A DNA stretch of 64,000 bases from Marasmius tenuissimus (lineage: Eukaryota; Basidiomycota; Agaricomycetes; Agaricales; Marasmiaceae): assembly GCA_029532415.1 (NCBI GenBank), contig JAQOTA010000047.1, forward strand, positions 620,001 through 684,000. Reading direction: 5' to 3'. The notes beneath the pieces were generated by a model. The model was not told the DNA's origin. It ran no database searches and saw nothing but the letters and a program-made list of their open reading frames with translations. Below are positions 22,977 to 33,793 of the stretch, in pieces; position 1 is the first letter of the stretch, and the number at the start of each line of letters is the position of its first letter. The position numbers were made by a program, and so were the translations under genes.

Positions 22977-24373
22977 ATGAGTAGCGATCCGCCTCCTACC
23001 CTAGAGCTCACACTTCACGATAAAGCTAGTCAGCAGAAGGAAAGTACGTATTTGACTCTACGCCCGTGCTATAGTCCCAATAACGCCGCCGCAGTCTTTA
23101 TATTTATCGGTGTTCTTCACATGATCGCCATTCTTTCAACGATATTTCGCATCGCACGTCGAGTCCGAATCAAGAGGTTATCCTGGGACGATGCCTGGGC
23201 TATCGTAGCTACAGTTCTGTCCATAATATTTGTCGTCTTGAGTTGGGTGTGCTGGGCGTTAGGTGAATCTCGAGGACCCTTCACTTTTCGTCAAAGTTCA
23301 TGTTTCATTCCAGCTTCCAAAATGCAGGAAAAGGGATCTCAACTAGAACTTAGAATGATCTTAGAAACCCTCGTTACTGCGTTGACCTTTGCTGCTATCT
23401 GGTACGTACCGGATGATCGGTGTCCAGTAGATTTCTAACTGCCCACTGACAATTGTTACCCCCAAGGGCTTCTCGGATATCCTTGTCGCTCTCTATATTT
23501 CGTATTCTTCCAACGGGTCGCCTCAGGACGGCTGCTCTTGCATTTTCGATCGGGTGTTTCTTTGTAGGCTCTACAATCGTGACATACCAGGCCGTGATGT
23601 TGTATTCCCTGAGAAGCGAAACACATCGCCCGGCATGGAAGAGATGGCAGGTCGCGGGCCCGCAAGTCATTGGTACGTTGATCTTTGATAAGCTGATAAT
23701 TGGTCTCTCCGACATATTTACCCCATCCTTTCAACATTCATAGCGGACATACTGTGCTCACTATTCCTTGTCGCTTTGCCTCTTTATGCCCTCAGCAAAA
23801 TGACATCTCTCCCAACCTCAGAGCGTCGGATCATCTTGATCCTGTTCGCAGGAACGTTGCTATCGCTCGGGGCGGGGTGTGGGGAGGTGGCCGCCACGGC
23901 TATACCCGGAAATGAGATAGGACTTGTGTATGGGGCAAACGTCCAGGTGTGTATGATTTTTATCCTCATGGGCGTCAGTTTGACTGAAGTGGCGACGCGT
24001 GAACGTTTAGGCTGCCGTTGGCCTGATGGTGTGCAACTGCCTTGTCATCGTGACAGCTTTGTTGAGGCTAGTGTCCCGTCGAAGGATATTGCGATCGCGC
24101 CACCAAGATACGGAGGGCCGCACGCTTCCGCCAGGCGAGCAAGAGTACAATAGCGGAGAGGATCCGATTAGTCTAGGAGGGACTCGGGATACAGCAGAGC
24201 ATATAACTACCGCGGCCAGGCTGTCGCCGGAATCACAACTAACGGAGTTTGGCGAGACGCAGACGTACTCATATATTCTACGATCTCTTTCCAGAAGATC
24301 GGAGCCAGTCTTGGGAAGCAACTCCGCCGTTTCTCATGAGGATTGTGGTGGAAGGAGCAAGGGATGTTCCTGA
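22977..24373 (+). CDS. Fungal 7TM (rhodopsin-like PF20684-type) membrane protein, array gene 1
   Basis: Six exons: 22977-23043, 23095-23262, 23314-23401, 23467-23672, 23744-23946, 24011-24373 (1095 nt, 364 residues). The 168-nt second exon and 206-nt fourth exon are identical in length in all four family members here, which supports the first intron. Seven hydrophobic segments can be placed: IFIFIGVLHMIAILSTIF; AWAIVATVLSIIFVVLSW; TLVTALTFAAIW; AALAFSIGCFFVGSTIV; LCSLFLVALPLYAL; IILILFAGTLLSLGAGCG; and GLMVCNCLVIVTALLRLV. The loop motif RIARRVRIKRLSWDDAWA after TM1 and RISLSLSIFRILP before TM4 are typical of the fungal rhodopsin-like integral membrane family. A polar C-terminal tail of about 100 residues carries EYNSGEDPISLGG and ESQLTEFGETQTYSYIL. 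Ligand and function are unknown. Confidence 0.75.
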
Positions 24374-25963
24374 ATCTCCCAGTGGGGCTTGCGCTCCCCT
24401 GGGACTCGGCTCATCAAAGTTGTATTTTAGCGTTTATGTTATGTATCCGTACTAATACCCACCGATAGGCTATCTCCGTGTTGATTCCAAGACCACATGA
24501 AGAACTGTACTCCCAGCTTGATTCATCGACACTTGCAGGTCCACGATCTGGGAGAATTTGGCGTGGTGACGGATTCGGGACACCCAGCACGCCATTGTAA
24601 GCTCACACTCACAAGTGCCCTGAAATTTTCCTCAAATTCAACACAATTTCACCCAGTGACGATGATGGAAAGACAGCGTACCAGGCTACGGTCGGTGGCG
24701 GTTTAGGATGGCATGGGGCGGTTGAACGGCCCGGAAAATCAAGTCCCTGAACGTTGAACCGCAACCACCATCACAGTCCTACAGTACGCAAGGCGAGTCG
24801 AATTGGCCCTAGTCCTCGTCAAGGACTACTCTCACTTGATTCATCTGTGCCTCCCTCGTTCGAATTGTTATTTAGCATGGATGAAGTGTCATTCCAGATA
24901 TGACGAAGTCTGAAGAATATCAATACGCGGGATCACGAACACAATCACCGCTCTCCATATCACACGCAAACCCTGATGGCTCATTCTAGTCAATCCGGAC
25001 AAGGGGATGGTAGGGCTGGCCCAATGTGATTGACGATACCGCTACATTGTTTGACGAGCGTTAAGGCTACTACAGGGGAATAGGACGACGACGACGAGCC
25101 ATGCTCCAGCTCTCTTTTCTTCTAGTTTTGTTCACGATATCCCTCCAACAGTAGGTCCCGTTCCTACTCACAAATGAGAAGATTATCAAGTTATGCCCGA
25201 CATGACACGACAGAGGCTCGGCAACCGTACACCTATGCAGACTGCCGCCGATTCTACGGTACCGTCTTTGTTTTCGAGAACTTTCCAACTCGGATCTGGT
25301 ACGAACGGCAAAACTCTACGCTAGCTCTATTCTCCCGAGGGATGCGCATATCAAAGCTGTAACTGTCCACGTCCCGTCATGTTTCATCAGTTCTCAAGCC
25401 CGAGTATTCACCACTCGACTCACTCTCTCAGGACTGAAGTCGCCCGCATGGCTCCAGGGGAAGAAGCTGGCTATCTACGTGCGGGAAGGAGTCACGAGTT
25501 ACTCAGCATCGGGGCTTGAAAGGCGCGATACGGGCTACAACATCCTTTAAGTGCGATAAAAGTGCGCCCGCCGTAACACGGATAGCCAGTTTATCGGTTC
25601 AGTGCACGGAGGATCGTAAAAGGGTCGCTACCGCCCGTACATTTTCATGTTCCCTTCGGTACTTTACCGCCGGCCCAAACCCACACGTCTTGTCATTTCG
25701 ATGAGCTGTCGTCGATATGAATAATGAGCGATATCCGCCGTTGCATGAAGAGCCTCGAGAAGCGTGTCCATGACCCTTCTTCCGGGTCAATCGCTGAACG
25801 TTGAGTATTGAATGCCTCTAAATTGGGTCACCATTCCCACATTTCTACCATATAAGTAAGTCTCCGTTGTTGGATAGTCTTACTTTTCCAGGGTTCCGTG
25901 GTTAGACTTCGACAGGCGTTGAGATTCGTACTTGACTCAACCTTTCACGACTCCGAGCCCTCC
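24374..25963. repeat. Intergenic part of the 3-kb tandem unit, copy 1
   Basis: This spacer aligns with 27364-28967. Shared landmarks are GTCCACGATCT, CATATCACACGC, ACAAGGGGA(T/C)(G/A)GTnGGGCTGG, CATTGTTTn(A/G)nGAGCGT and AGGAATAGGAC. A TATA-like CATATAAG lies at about 25849. No gene is recognised inside. The likeness shows that the 7TM genes were duplicated together with their spacers. Confidence 0.6.
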
Positions 25964-27363
25964 ATGAACAGCGGTTCGCCGTCTAGCCAAGAGCAGCTTC
26001 ACCATGTAGCTAACCAACAAAAGCAAAGTACGTATATGACTTTATGCCCGTGCTGTGATTACAATATTGCTGCCTTAGTCCTTATCTTTATCGCCGCTCT
26101 CCATGCCCTCGCCGTCCTCTCAACGATTTTTCGCCTGGCACGTCGAATCCGTATCAAGAGATTATCCTGGGACGATGCTTGGGCTGTTGTGGCTACCTTT
26201 TTCTCAATGATATTCCTGATCACTGGTTGGGTAAACTGGGAGTTAGGTGAATCTTAGACTGGGCTCCTCACCTTGTGTAAAAGTTCATGTTTTGTTTCAG
26301 CTTCCAAAAAGCAGAGAAACCGGGGGCCATTGATAAACCGACCAGGATTTGGAGTGACGGAGATTGTCGTTGCTGCTCTGATGGCTGCCTCTACTTGGTA
26401 CGTCCCGGCTGATGGGTGTCTACTACTAGGGGACATGCACTTAAATCGTTACCGCCTAAGGGCTTCCCGAATATCCTTGTCGCTCTCCATCTTTCGCATT
26501 CTTCCGACGGGTCGCCTCAGGACGATTGTTCTCGCATTTTCAATCGGGTGTTTTTTTGTAGGGCCTACAATCGTAATATATCATGCCACGATGCTGTATT
26601 CCACAAGAAACGAAACTCATTGGCCGGCATGGAGGAGATGGAAGGTCGCGGGGCCGCAAGTCATTGGTGCGTTTATAAGGTACTAGAATCAGTGTGTCCA
26701 CGATATTTACCGTTCCTCCCACCATCCATAGCGGACGTACTGTGCTCACTATTTCTCGTTGCTTTACCTCTATATGCCCTCAGAAAGATGACATCTCTCC
26801 CAAAATCAGAGCGTCGAATCATCCTGATATTGTTTGGAAGTACGCTGCTATCTCTAGGAGCGGGCTGTGGGGAGGTAGTTGCCACAGCTAGAGCAAACGC
26901 CGAGATTGGATTAGTGTATGCGGCAAACATCGAGGTATGTATGTGTTTATCCTCATAAGCGGCAGCTTGACTGAACGTTTAGGCCGCTGTGGGTCTGATG
27001 GTGTGCAACTCCCTTGTTATTGTAACCGCTCTATTGAGGCTCAGGGTTTCTCGTCGAGGAACTTTGGGGTCACCCCACGGGACAGGGGTCATGAGAGGAC
27101 ACACAAGGCCGCCGAGTGAGGAGAGGGAGCAAGAATACAACAGCGGAGAGGATCAAATCAACCTTGAAGGGACTCAGGGTGCCACAGGGCGGAGGACCGC
27201 GGCATCCAGGTCGTCAGAATCACAGCTAACGGGGTTTGACGAGACGCAGACATACTCCTACATTCTAGAATCCCTCTCCGAAAGAACGGAGAACCCAGCT
27301 TCGGGGAGCAAACACACCCTTTTTCATGACGATTCTGGTGAAACAAGCAAGAGAAGTTCTTAG
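25964..27363 (+). CDS. Fungal 7TM (rhodopsin-like PF20684-type) membrane protein, array gene 2
   Basis: Six exons: 25964-26027, 26079-26246, 26301-26397, 26461-26666, 26732-26934, 26983-27363 (1119 nt, 372 residues). The start is aligned with those of genes 1 and 3, about 2.99 and 3.00 kb away. The first loop reads LARRIRIKRLSWDDAWA and the pre-TM4 motif RISLSLSIFRILP is unchanged. TM6 has GSTLLSLGAGCGEVVATA. The tail keeps EYNSGEDQINLEG and SESQLTGFDETQTYSYILES, with RTENPASGSKHTL beyond. The open frame is intact. It is probably a recent tandem copy under purifying selection at the membrane core, since most differences from gene 1 lie in the N terminus and tail. Confidence 0.75.
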
Positions 27364-28967
27364 AATAAACCCCCAGAGCTCGCGCTTTCCTTAGGTTCAG
27401 CCTCTGCTCGAAGTTGTATTCAATGTTTGTGTATATACTGCTTTCCACTCTGGTGCTGACTACCAGGATCTCGTATGTTGACAAAAAGAAATCGATAAGA
27501 CCGTACCCTTAAGTCCCGAAGATGATCTATTGATCATTGTGGGTCCACGATCTCGGACTCGGGACTTTCGGATGTGATGACTTATTCAGGAATTCGAAGG
27601 TGTGACCGATTTGTACCTTTGGCTTCTCCTCGTGCTGAGCCAGTTCCATTCAGCAACGGTGAATGGTAGATGTCGTACTTACCAAGGTGCAAGGTGTTCT
27701 CCTGGGGTGGCCCACGTGGTGGCTATACAGCTTGCGCCGTCTAACGCCCGAAAAATTAAGCGCTGTTTAATCCATGATCCGCAACCACAACCAGAGTCCG
27801 AGATGAGTGCATCAACCCAATTCGTGACATCTAGTACTCACCTGATCCCTTCTTTCCATCTCTCGGATTGTTACCCAACCAACAAAAATGAAGAGATCTA
27901 CAGGGGTGTGAGGAAGAGGGATAGCGTGCGACAGCAGAAAACCAAATCGCCGTCACTGCCCATATCACACGCTGAGACTTAAGTCAACGGCATATCCTAG
28001 TAACTAGTTAACTCGTACAAGGGGACAGTGGGGCTGGTCTAACGACGCCGCATTGTTTAGTGAGCGTCGAGTTTGTTACAGAGGAATAGGACTACCGGGG
28101 TGGAGGCATGCTGTATCTTTTTCGTTTTCTATCACTCTGTTCACCGCGCTTCTCTAGTATATCAGACCCCAGTATCGCCCACAAACAGATTGCGAGAAGA
28201 AATCAAACCGTGCTCGTCACGGACACGACAGAGGCCTATCGTTGACACACCTGCGCATGTTGTCGTTGATCTCACCTATCGTCTCCATCCTGAAGAAATT
28301 TGCCAGTCTAGTTCGACTGTCGGAACGCTTTCTTGAGCTTGCTCGCTTGCACCATTTTCCCGAGGTACCAAGCTGTAGCCTACGACCACCATTCGTTCAA
28401 CTTGCAAGCTCCATGTCTCGGTCACCTCATTGCTCCGTTCATTCTCCTAGGGCCGAGGTGGTCGCTCTATTGGCTCGAGAGAAAGACTTGGGATTTGGGA
28501 GAGACTGGAGATTAATGCGAGTGGGAAGCCGAAGCTTGAAGCTCGGGACTGACAAGTGCAATACAGGCCACAACATTCCTCGAGTGTAATAATACTTAAA
28601 GTCTGTCGGCGCGACATGGATACCCGGATGATCGGCTCCGATGAGGAATCGTTGCCACACCTATTCATCTTTTAGGCCTTAGGCTTCAATACTTCCCGCC
28701 GGCCTCACCCGTCGCTCCAATGCTCTGGCGATGTGATACATGAACGATATCCATTAACCGCCATTGCATGAACTGTCTCGAAGGACTCATCCCTGACCTT
28801 CCTCCGAGTCAATGTCAATATTCAATATTGTCAATTGTCGAGTATTAAATGCCGTCACTTAGGTCACCATTCCCTATATAAGGTTTACATCCAATGTGGA
28901 TCGTCTTAATTCCCCAAGGCCCTGTGTGCTTCGTCAGGCCTCAGATTTTCTCGACTCCAAGTTGCCT
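27364..28967. repeat. Intergenic part of the 3-kb tandem unit, copy 2
   Basis: This is the counterpart of 24374-25963. A plus-strand frame at 28242-28589 contains a leucine-rich stretch but has no counterpart frame in the other copy, so I treat it as chance. Confidence 0.6.
28875..28880 (+). promoter_or_regulatory. TATA box of 7TM array gene 3
   Basis: The sequence CTATATAAGG lies about 90 bp before the ATG at 28968. It follows the conserved GGTCACCATTCCC block, which also precedes array gene 2 (25826-25838). Array gene 1 has a weaker TATAAGTA at about 22876 in the same position. Confidence 0.5.
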
Positions 28968-30369
28968 ATGAGTAGCGACCCGCCTTTTAGCCCAGAGCAG
29001 CTTCACAATCTGGCTAATCAGCAGAAGCAAGGTACGTACCTAGTTCTATGTCTGTGCTGTGATGACAATGACGCTTCCTCAGTCTTCATCTTTATTACCG
29101 TTCTTCATATCCTCGCCATCCTCTCAACGATTTTTCGCCTGGCACGTCGAATCCGCATCAAGAGACTGTCCTGGGACGATGCTTGGGCCGTTGTGGCTAC
29201 GTTCTTCTCTGTAGCATTCGTCATCATGGGCTGGGTAACCTGGAATTTAGGTGATACTTGAGGTGGACCCCTTGCTTTGCGTCGAAGCTCACGATTTCAT
29301 TCATTCCAGCTTCGGCAAAGCTGAGAAACGGATCGATGGTGAACAAGCTAGAACTTGGAACGACAGAAGTCTTCGTTGCTGCATTGACATTCGCTGCTAT
29401 ATGGTACGTACCAGCAGATGGATATCTGGTGGGTACTATGTACCTGACATGGTTATCGCTCCAGGTCTTCCCGAATATCCTTGTCGCTCTCTATAGTTCG
29501 TATTCTCCCGGTTGGCCGCCTCAGGACTGTGGCTCTTGCGTTTTCGATCGGGTGTTTTTTCGTGGGATCCACGATTTTGACGTATCACGCCGTGATGCTT
29601 TATTCTCTGAGAAGTGAAACCAATTGGCCGGCATGGAAGAGATGGAAGGTCGCGGGGCCGCAAGTGACTGGTACGTTGGCATGGTACTAGAATCAGTGTG
29701 TCTACGATATTTACCCTTCCTCCTACCATCCATAGCGGACATACTGTGCTCAATATTTCTTGTTACTTTGCCTCTATATGCCTTGAGCAAGATGACGTCT
29801 CTCCCGAGCTCAGAACGTCGAATCATCTTGATACTGTTTGCGAGTACGTTGCTATCGCTAGGTGTGGGGTGTGGGGAAGTAGCCGCTATGGTCATAGCAA
29901 ATCAGATAGGACTTGTGTATGGGGCAAATGTCCAGGTATGTGTTTCATCCTCATGAGCGCTGGTCTGACTGAAGTCGTGAACGTTGAGGCTGCTGTGGGC
30001 CTGATGGTGTGCAACTGCCTTGTCATCGTGACTGCTTTGTTGAGGTTGGTGTCTCGTCGAAGAGCTTTGAATTCGCGTCGCGGGGCAGAAGGCACGGAGC
30101 TACACACGACTCAGCTGAGCGAGCGCGACGAGCAAGAATACAACAGCGGAGAGGATCCAATCAGTCTTGGAGGGACTCGGAACACCTCACAGCATAGGGC
30201 CACTACGACCAGGCTGTCGGAATCACAATTAACAGAATTCGGCGCTGAGACGCAGACTTGCTCCTACATACTGGGGACCCTCTCCGAGAGATCGGAGGGA
30301 CCAGTCTTAGGAAGCGAATCTGCCGTCTCCCATGCAAGCTATCATGAAAGGACCAAGAGAGGTTCTTGA
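28968..30369 (+). CDS. Fungal 7TM (rhodopsin-like PF20684-type) membrane protein, array gene 3
   Basis: Six exons: 28968-29031, 29083-29250, 29310-29403, 29465-29670, 29736-29935, 29989-30369 (1113 nt, 370 residues). TM and loop motifs are as in gene 1, with RISLSLSIVRILPVGRLRT before TM4. Exon 5 is three nucleotides shorter than in genes 1 and 2, as in the inverted fourth copy. The tail contains EYNSGEDPISLGGTRNTSQH and SESQLTEFGAETQTCSYIL. It is the last gene of the array. About 0.5 kb of AT-rich spacer separates its stop from the 3' end of EPL1, which is convergent. Confidence 0.75.
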
Positions 30370-30903
30370 AATTTTACGGCGGGGCTCGCGTTCTCATTAG
30401 GTTCGACTGCTCAACGTTTGTATTTTTAGTATCTTTGCCATGTATATATGTATATAGACTTCTCTCCTCTTCGGTGCGCGGATATTGGCGTTAATTCTCA
30501 GAGTCTCGCACATCGGTGACAAGATCGTGCAGCGAAGATTGGGGTTATTATGAACCATATCCATATTCTTGTCTGTTACAATACGATACTACTTCGAATT
30601 GAAAGTATAGCTTTACTTTTTCGAAAGACGGGCTTACCATAACACAAAAAAACAAACGAACAAAAAAAAAGACAATCGAATTCGACGGAGGTGGGTAAGT
30701 AGCGAGTGAAGCGACCATAGTATGTTACAAGAACAGCAAGAAGGGGGAAAAACAGAAAGAGAATTCCACGTTTCAATATAGAGGCATAAGTTAGGTGTAA
30801 TCTACAGTCCAAGATTGCGCGTCCCAAAAAAAGCATTGAAGCGCAGATTCACAAGAGGTAGGCAATCGAGTTAATCAACACCAACAAGAGAAAACCAAGA
30901 GAA
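30370..30903. other. Convergent 3' intergenic region
   Basis: This lies between the plus-strand 7TM gene and the minus-strand EPL1 gene, so it should hold both terminators and polyadenylation sites. An A-rich tract (ACAAAAAAACAAACGAACAA, about 30643-30670) is the most evident feature. No gene is seen. Confidence 0.4.
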
Positions 30904-33793
30904 TTAGTTCATCTTCGCGTTCCCGCTCATCGCCGAGGGCGGCCGTTTTATCGGAAGACTCGTCCTCGACGCCGCAGTAGTACTCGGGGGCTTGGTCGAT
31001 TGTCGTACGGGAGGCAACTTCAACTTGAACTCGCCAGTCGGAGTCGTCGCAGCGGTGTGGAAAGCCGTCGTGGAGTCGGGCGAAGAACTGGTGTGCCCGT
31101 TGACAAGAGATTGAGACTGGTTGGTGCCATTGACCTGTGGCACCGACTGTCCCTGCGCTTTCGCTGGCTCATTTGAGCTCTCCTTCGTTGGACTGATGGC
31201 ACTAGTAGCGGTCGTATCAGTCTTCACGACGTAGGGTATGTTGATCGCGCCTCGTGCAACGTTATTAGTCACTGGTTGCGAACTCTGTGGCGGTTGTGGA
31301 GGTGACGTTGATGTTGCAGCGACACCCTCACGCTGAGGTGTAGGAACGGTAGCTGGGGCAGCTCTGATGGCAGGTGCTTGTTGTGCCACAGCTTCGGTAC
31401 CGGTTGGCAAAGGCCGCCTTCCAGGTGTGACTTGCGCAGCTACTGCAGGCGAAACGGGTATGAAGACGCCAGGGCGGGAAGAAGAGGCCAACACCGCAGA
31501 TTTCTCGGGAGATTGGGAGATTGGCACTGGCGGTCGTGTGCTGGGCTGGAAAGGGAATGCAGAGGGAAGGCTGGGTCTGAAGGGAAGGTAAGTTGTTGCT
31601 TTCCCATCCGGTGTGTATCTGATTATAGTGGGATCGTTGAGCATATACCCATAGTCGATGTCTCGCGTCAAATCCAATGTATACTGCAGATGTCTGGACG
31701 CGGGGTAGGATTAGTCAACGGCCAGATGAAAGGACAACGAAACATGCCTTGGATCGAATTCATCCACAAGAACCCTATCCTGCTCATCAGAGCCCTTAGG
31801 CCCGTAAGGTGGATTGTCATCAGAGTCGAACCTCCATCTCTCTCTGAGCCGTCTGTCACGTTCTTCGGCCAGCTCATCCTCCTCACGGTCAAGAGGACGT
31901 TTGCGTCCGGCGGCAAGGGTTTGGTTGTCAGATTGAGGTCGTCTGTCGACGAATCGCCTCCCACCGCGACCATATCGTAAACGCACAGCGCGGCGTGGAC
32001 GCTGGCCGTCGTTCTCTTGACCAGGTTCCGGAGAGAGTGCCCTCGGTGTACTGGGTGGTGTAACATACTTGAACAGCCGCGAGGCGTAAGAAGCCGGCGG
32101 TGCGACGTATCCAGTCTGTGTACAGTGATCAGTATGATACGCAGAGAAGTCTACCGGCGACGTACATCGACAACATCCTCCCAATGCTGATCCACTTCCT
32201 TGACGCGTTGAAGATGAGCTTCGATTGTAGCTCGACAATGTTCGCTGCGTTCCCTTGGGGGTATAAATTGTGGCCGGTTGGCTCCTTGGGCGTCTGCTTT
32301 GGCTGGTATCTTGACACGACTGTACACAATCAAGAATGAGTATACACTATATTGACTCACGGATGGAGATACATACGTGCTCTCCTTCTTTGTCGGCCTC
32401 TCCTTGTCGATGAGTAACTCTTCATCTCCTTTCTCTGAAAGCATCGGATTCTTGAGCTTGAGCTCCATGAATTCTTGCCGTTGTTCCCAAACATGCTTGG
32501 ATTGTGCAGAAGATTCGCGCTTCACTTGCTCCCGTTGCAGTACCAAGTCCGCAAGTTGAAGGGCCTGGGCGAGTTCGATTTGCAGCCTGTAAAGCTTGTC
32601 GGAGGATGAGACCTGCGCAGCGCGTGTTTTCCTCGCAGCCTTCACATCTCGTCGACGAAAGCAAACAAATGACTCGTTCGGTGTATCGCTCTCATCAAAC
32701 TGGGAAAGGTCGTTAGCCTTCACTTCCTCATCGGAGACAAACGAACTCACATTTAGGTTCGGTATAATGCTGTGACCACTACGTTCCAGTCGGCGTTCTT
32801 TCCAATAAGGATATATCGTCTTCGCCATCTGAAGGAGGTCCGTGGGCGACGGTAGCCAGCTTGGGGCCTTATGCGACGCAAATATCGAAGAAGAGAGGGA
32901 AGAGGAGAACGTGTCTTGATAGTCAACAAAAGGAGGAAAGTCCATTCCGGTTTCGAGGCTCTGCGTCGATGTGTTAGATTTGAATTCCCGAGAAAGCCAA
33001 GTGACACATACATGATACAGAAACTCTGTCTTCTCGTGTGTAACCTTCTCGAAGAGTCCCATCACAAGTTCGAACTGGTCTTCGGTAATTGCCACGGGTT
33101 GAGGAGAGTCGGGCTCCTTGCCTTTCGACTTGTTGCCACGAGAAGAAGGTCTACTCCCAGAAACGGCACCTTGGGCGCTAGTTCCTTCGCCTCGAGCCTC
33201 TTCATTGTTCTTTGTGAGCCATTCCGCATCTCGCTCATCCATCAGGTAGATAAAACCACCAGCGAGGGTTGCGTCGACCAGGTCCTCCACTGTGGACGTA
33301 GACTGCACATAGCCAACAGGATCCCTGTATCGGTTCGGCGGATAGAGCTTCTCATGGTCATCGACAAGCCCAGTTGAGTCTGGTATAGGAATAAATGCCG
33401 CAGAATCTTCTTTCTTCTCCTCCTCCTTCACACTCAGTGCCGAGTTATTGTGTTGCAACGCCGCCGCCGACAATACTGCTTGCAAGTGGTGTTCCTAAAA
33501 GGGAAAAGGGTTGATTAGTAAGCGAAACCGCGGAACACACAGCCACATCGATAAAGCTGTGTGGTCTGATGTGATTGGCTGGAGATGGGGGGTGGTGGTG
33601 AAGGGGCACCTACATTGGCGTCCTCCTGGTCAACTCCAGCAACGCTTTGCAGCAGACGGTTCTTCTCTTCGTCCTCATCAACTACGACTGGGTCGGTATC
33701 GATATTCCCTTTGATGACCTTGAGGCGACTTTTGTTATTAATTCGGTAGCGATTCCTGATATTCGTAGCTGGCGCCTGGCCGTGTCGGGGCAT
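30904..33793 (-). CDS. EPL1: Enhancer of polycomb-like protein EPL1 (NuA4 complex)
   Basis: Minus-strand gene of seven exons: 33793-33614, 33494-33012, 32960-32751, 32699-32377, 32319-32166, 32115-31748, 31693-30904 (2508 nt, 835 residues). The N terminus has the EPL1 signature RNRYRINNKSRLKVIKGNID followed by VDEDEEKNRLLQSVAGVDQE, EHHLQAVLSAA and the EPcA-type region with NRYRDPVGYVQSTSTVEDL. Further on come YPYWKERRLERSGHSIIPNL, ESFVCFRRRDVKAARKTR, and a helical region KLYRLQIELAQALQLADLVL. EPL1 is the scaffold of the NuA4/Piccolo histone acetyltransferase complex and binds the Esa1 catalytic subunit in the nucleus. The C-terminal third is Pro/Ser/Thr-rich and disordered. The sixth intron uses a GC donor (AAG|GCATGT), a normal minor variant. 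A housekeeping gene; I see no damage. Confidence 0.93.

Noticed and set aside
31378..31980. 200-codon plus-strand ORF
   Set aside because: It lies antisense to the EPL1 coding exons 6 and 7 and is a shadow of their codon bias.
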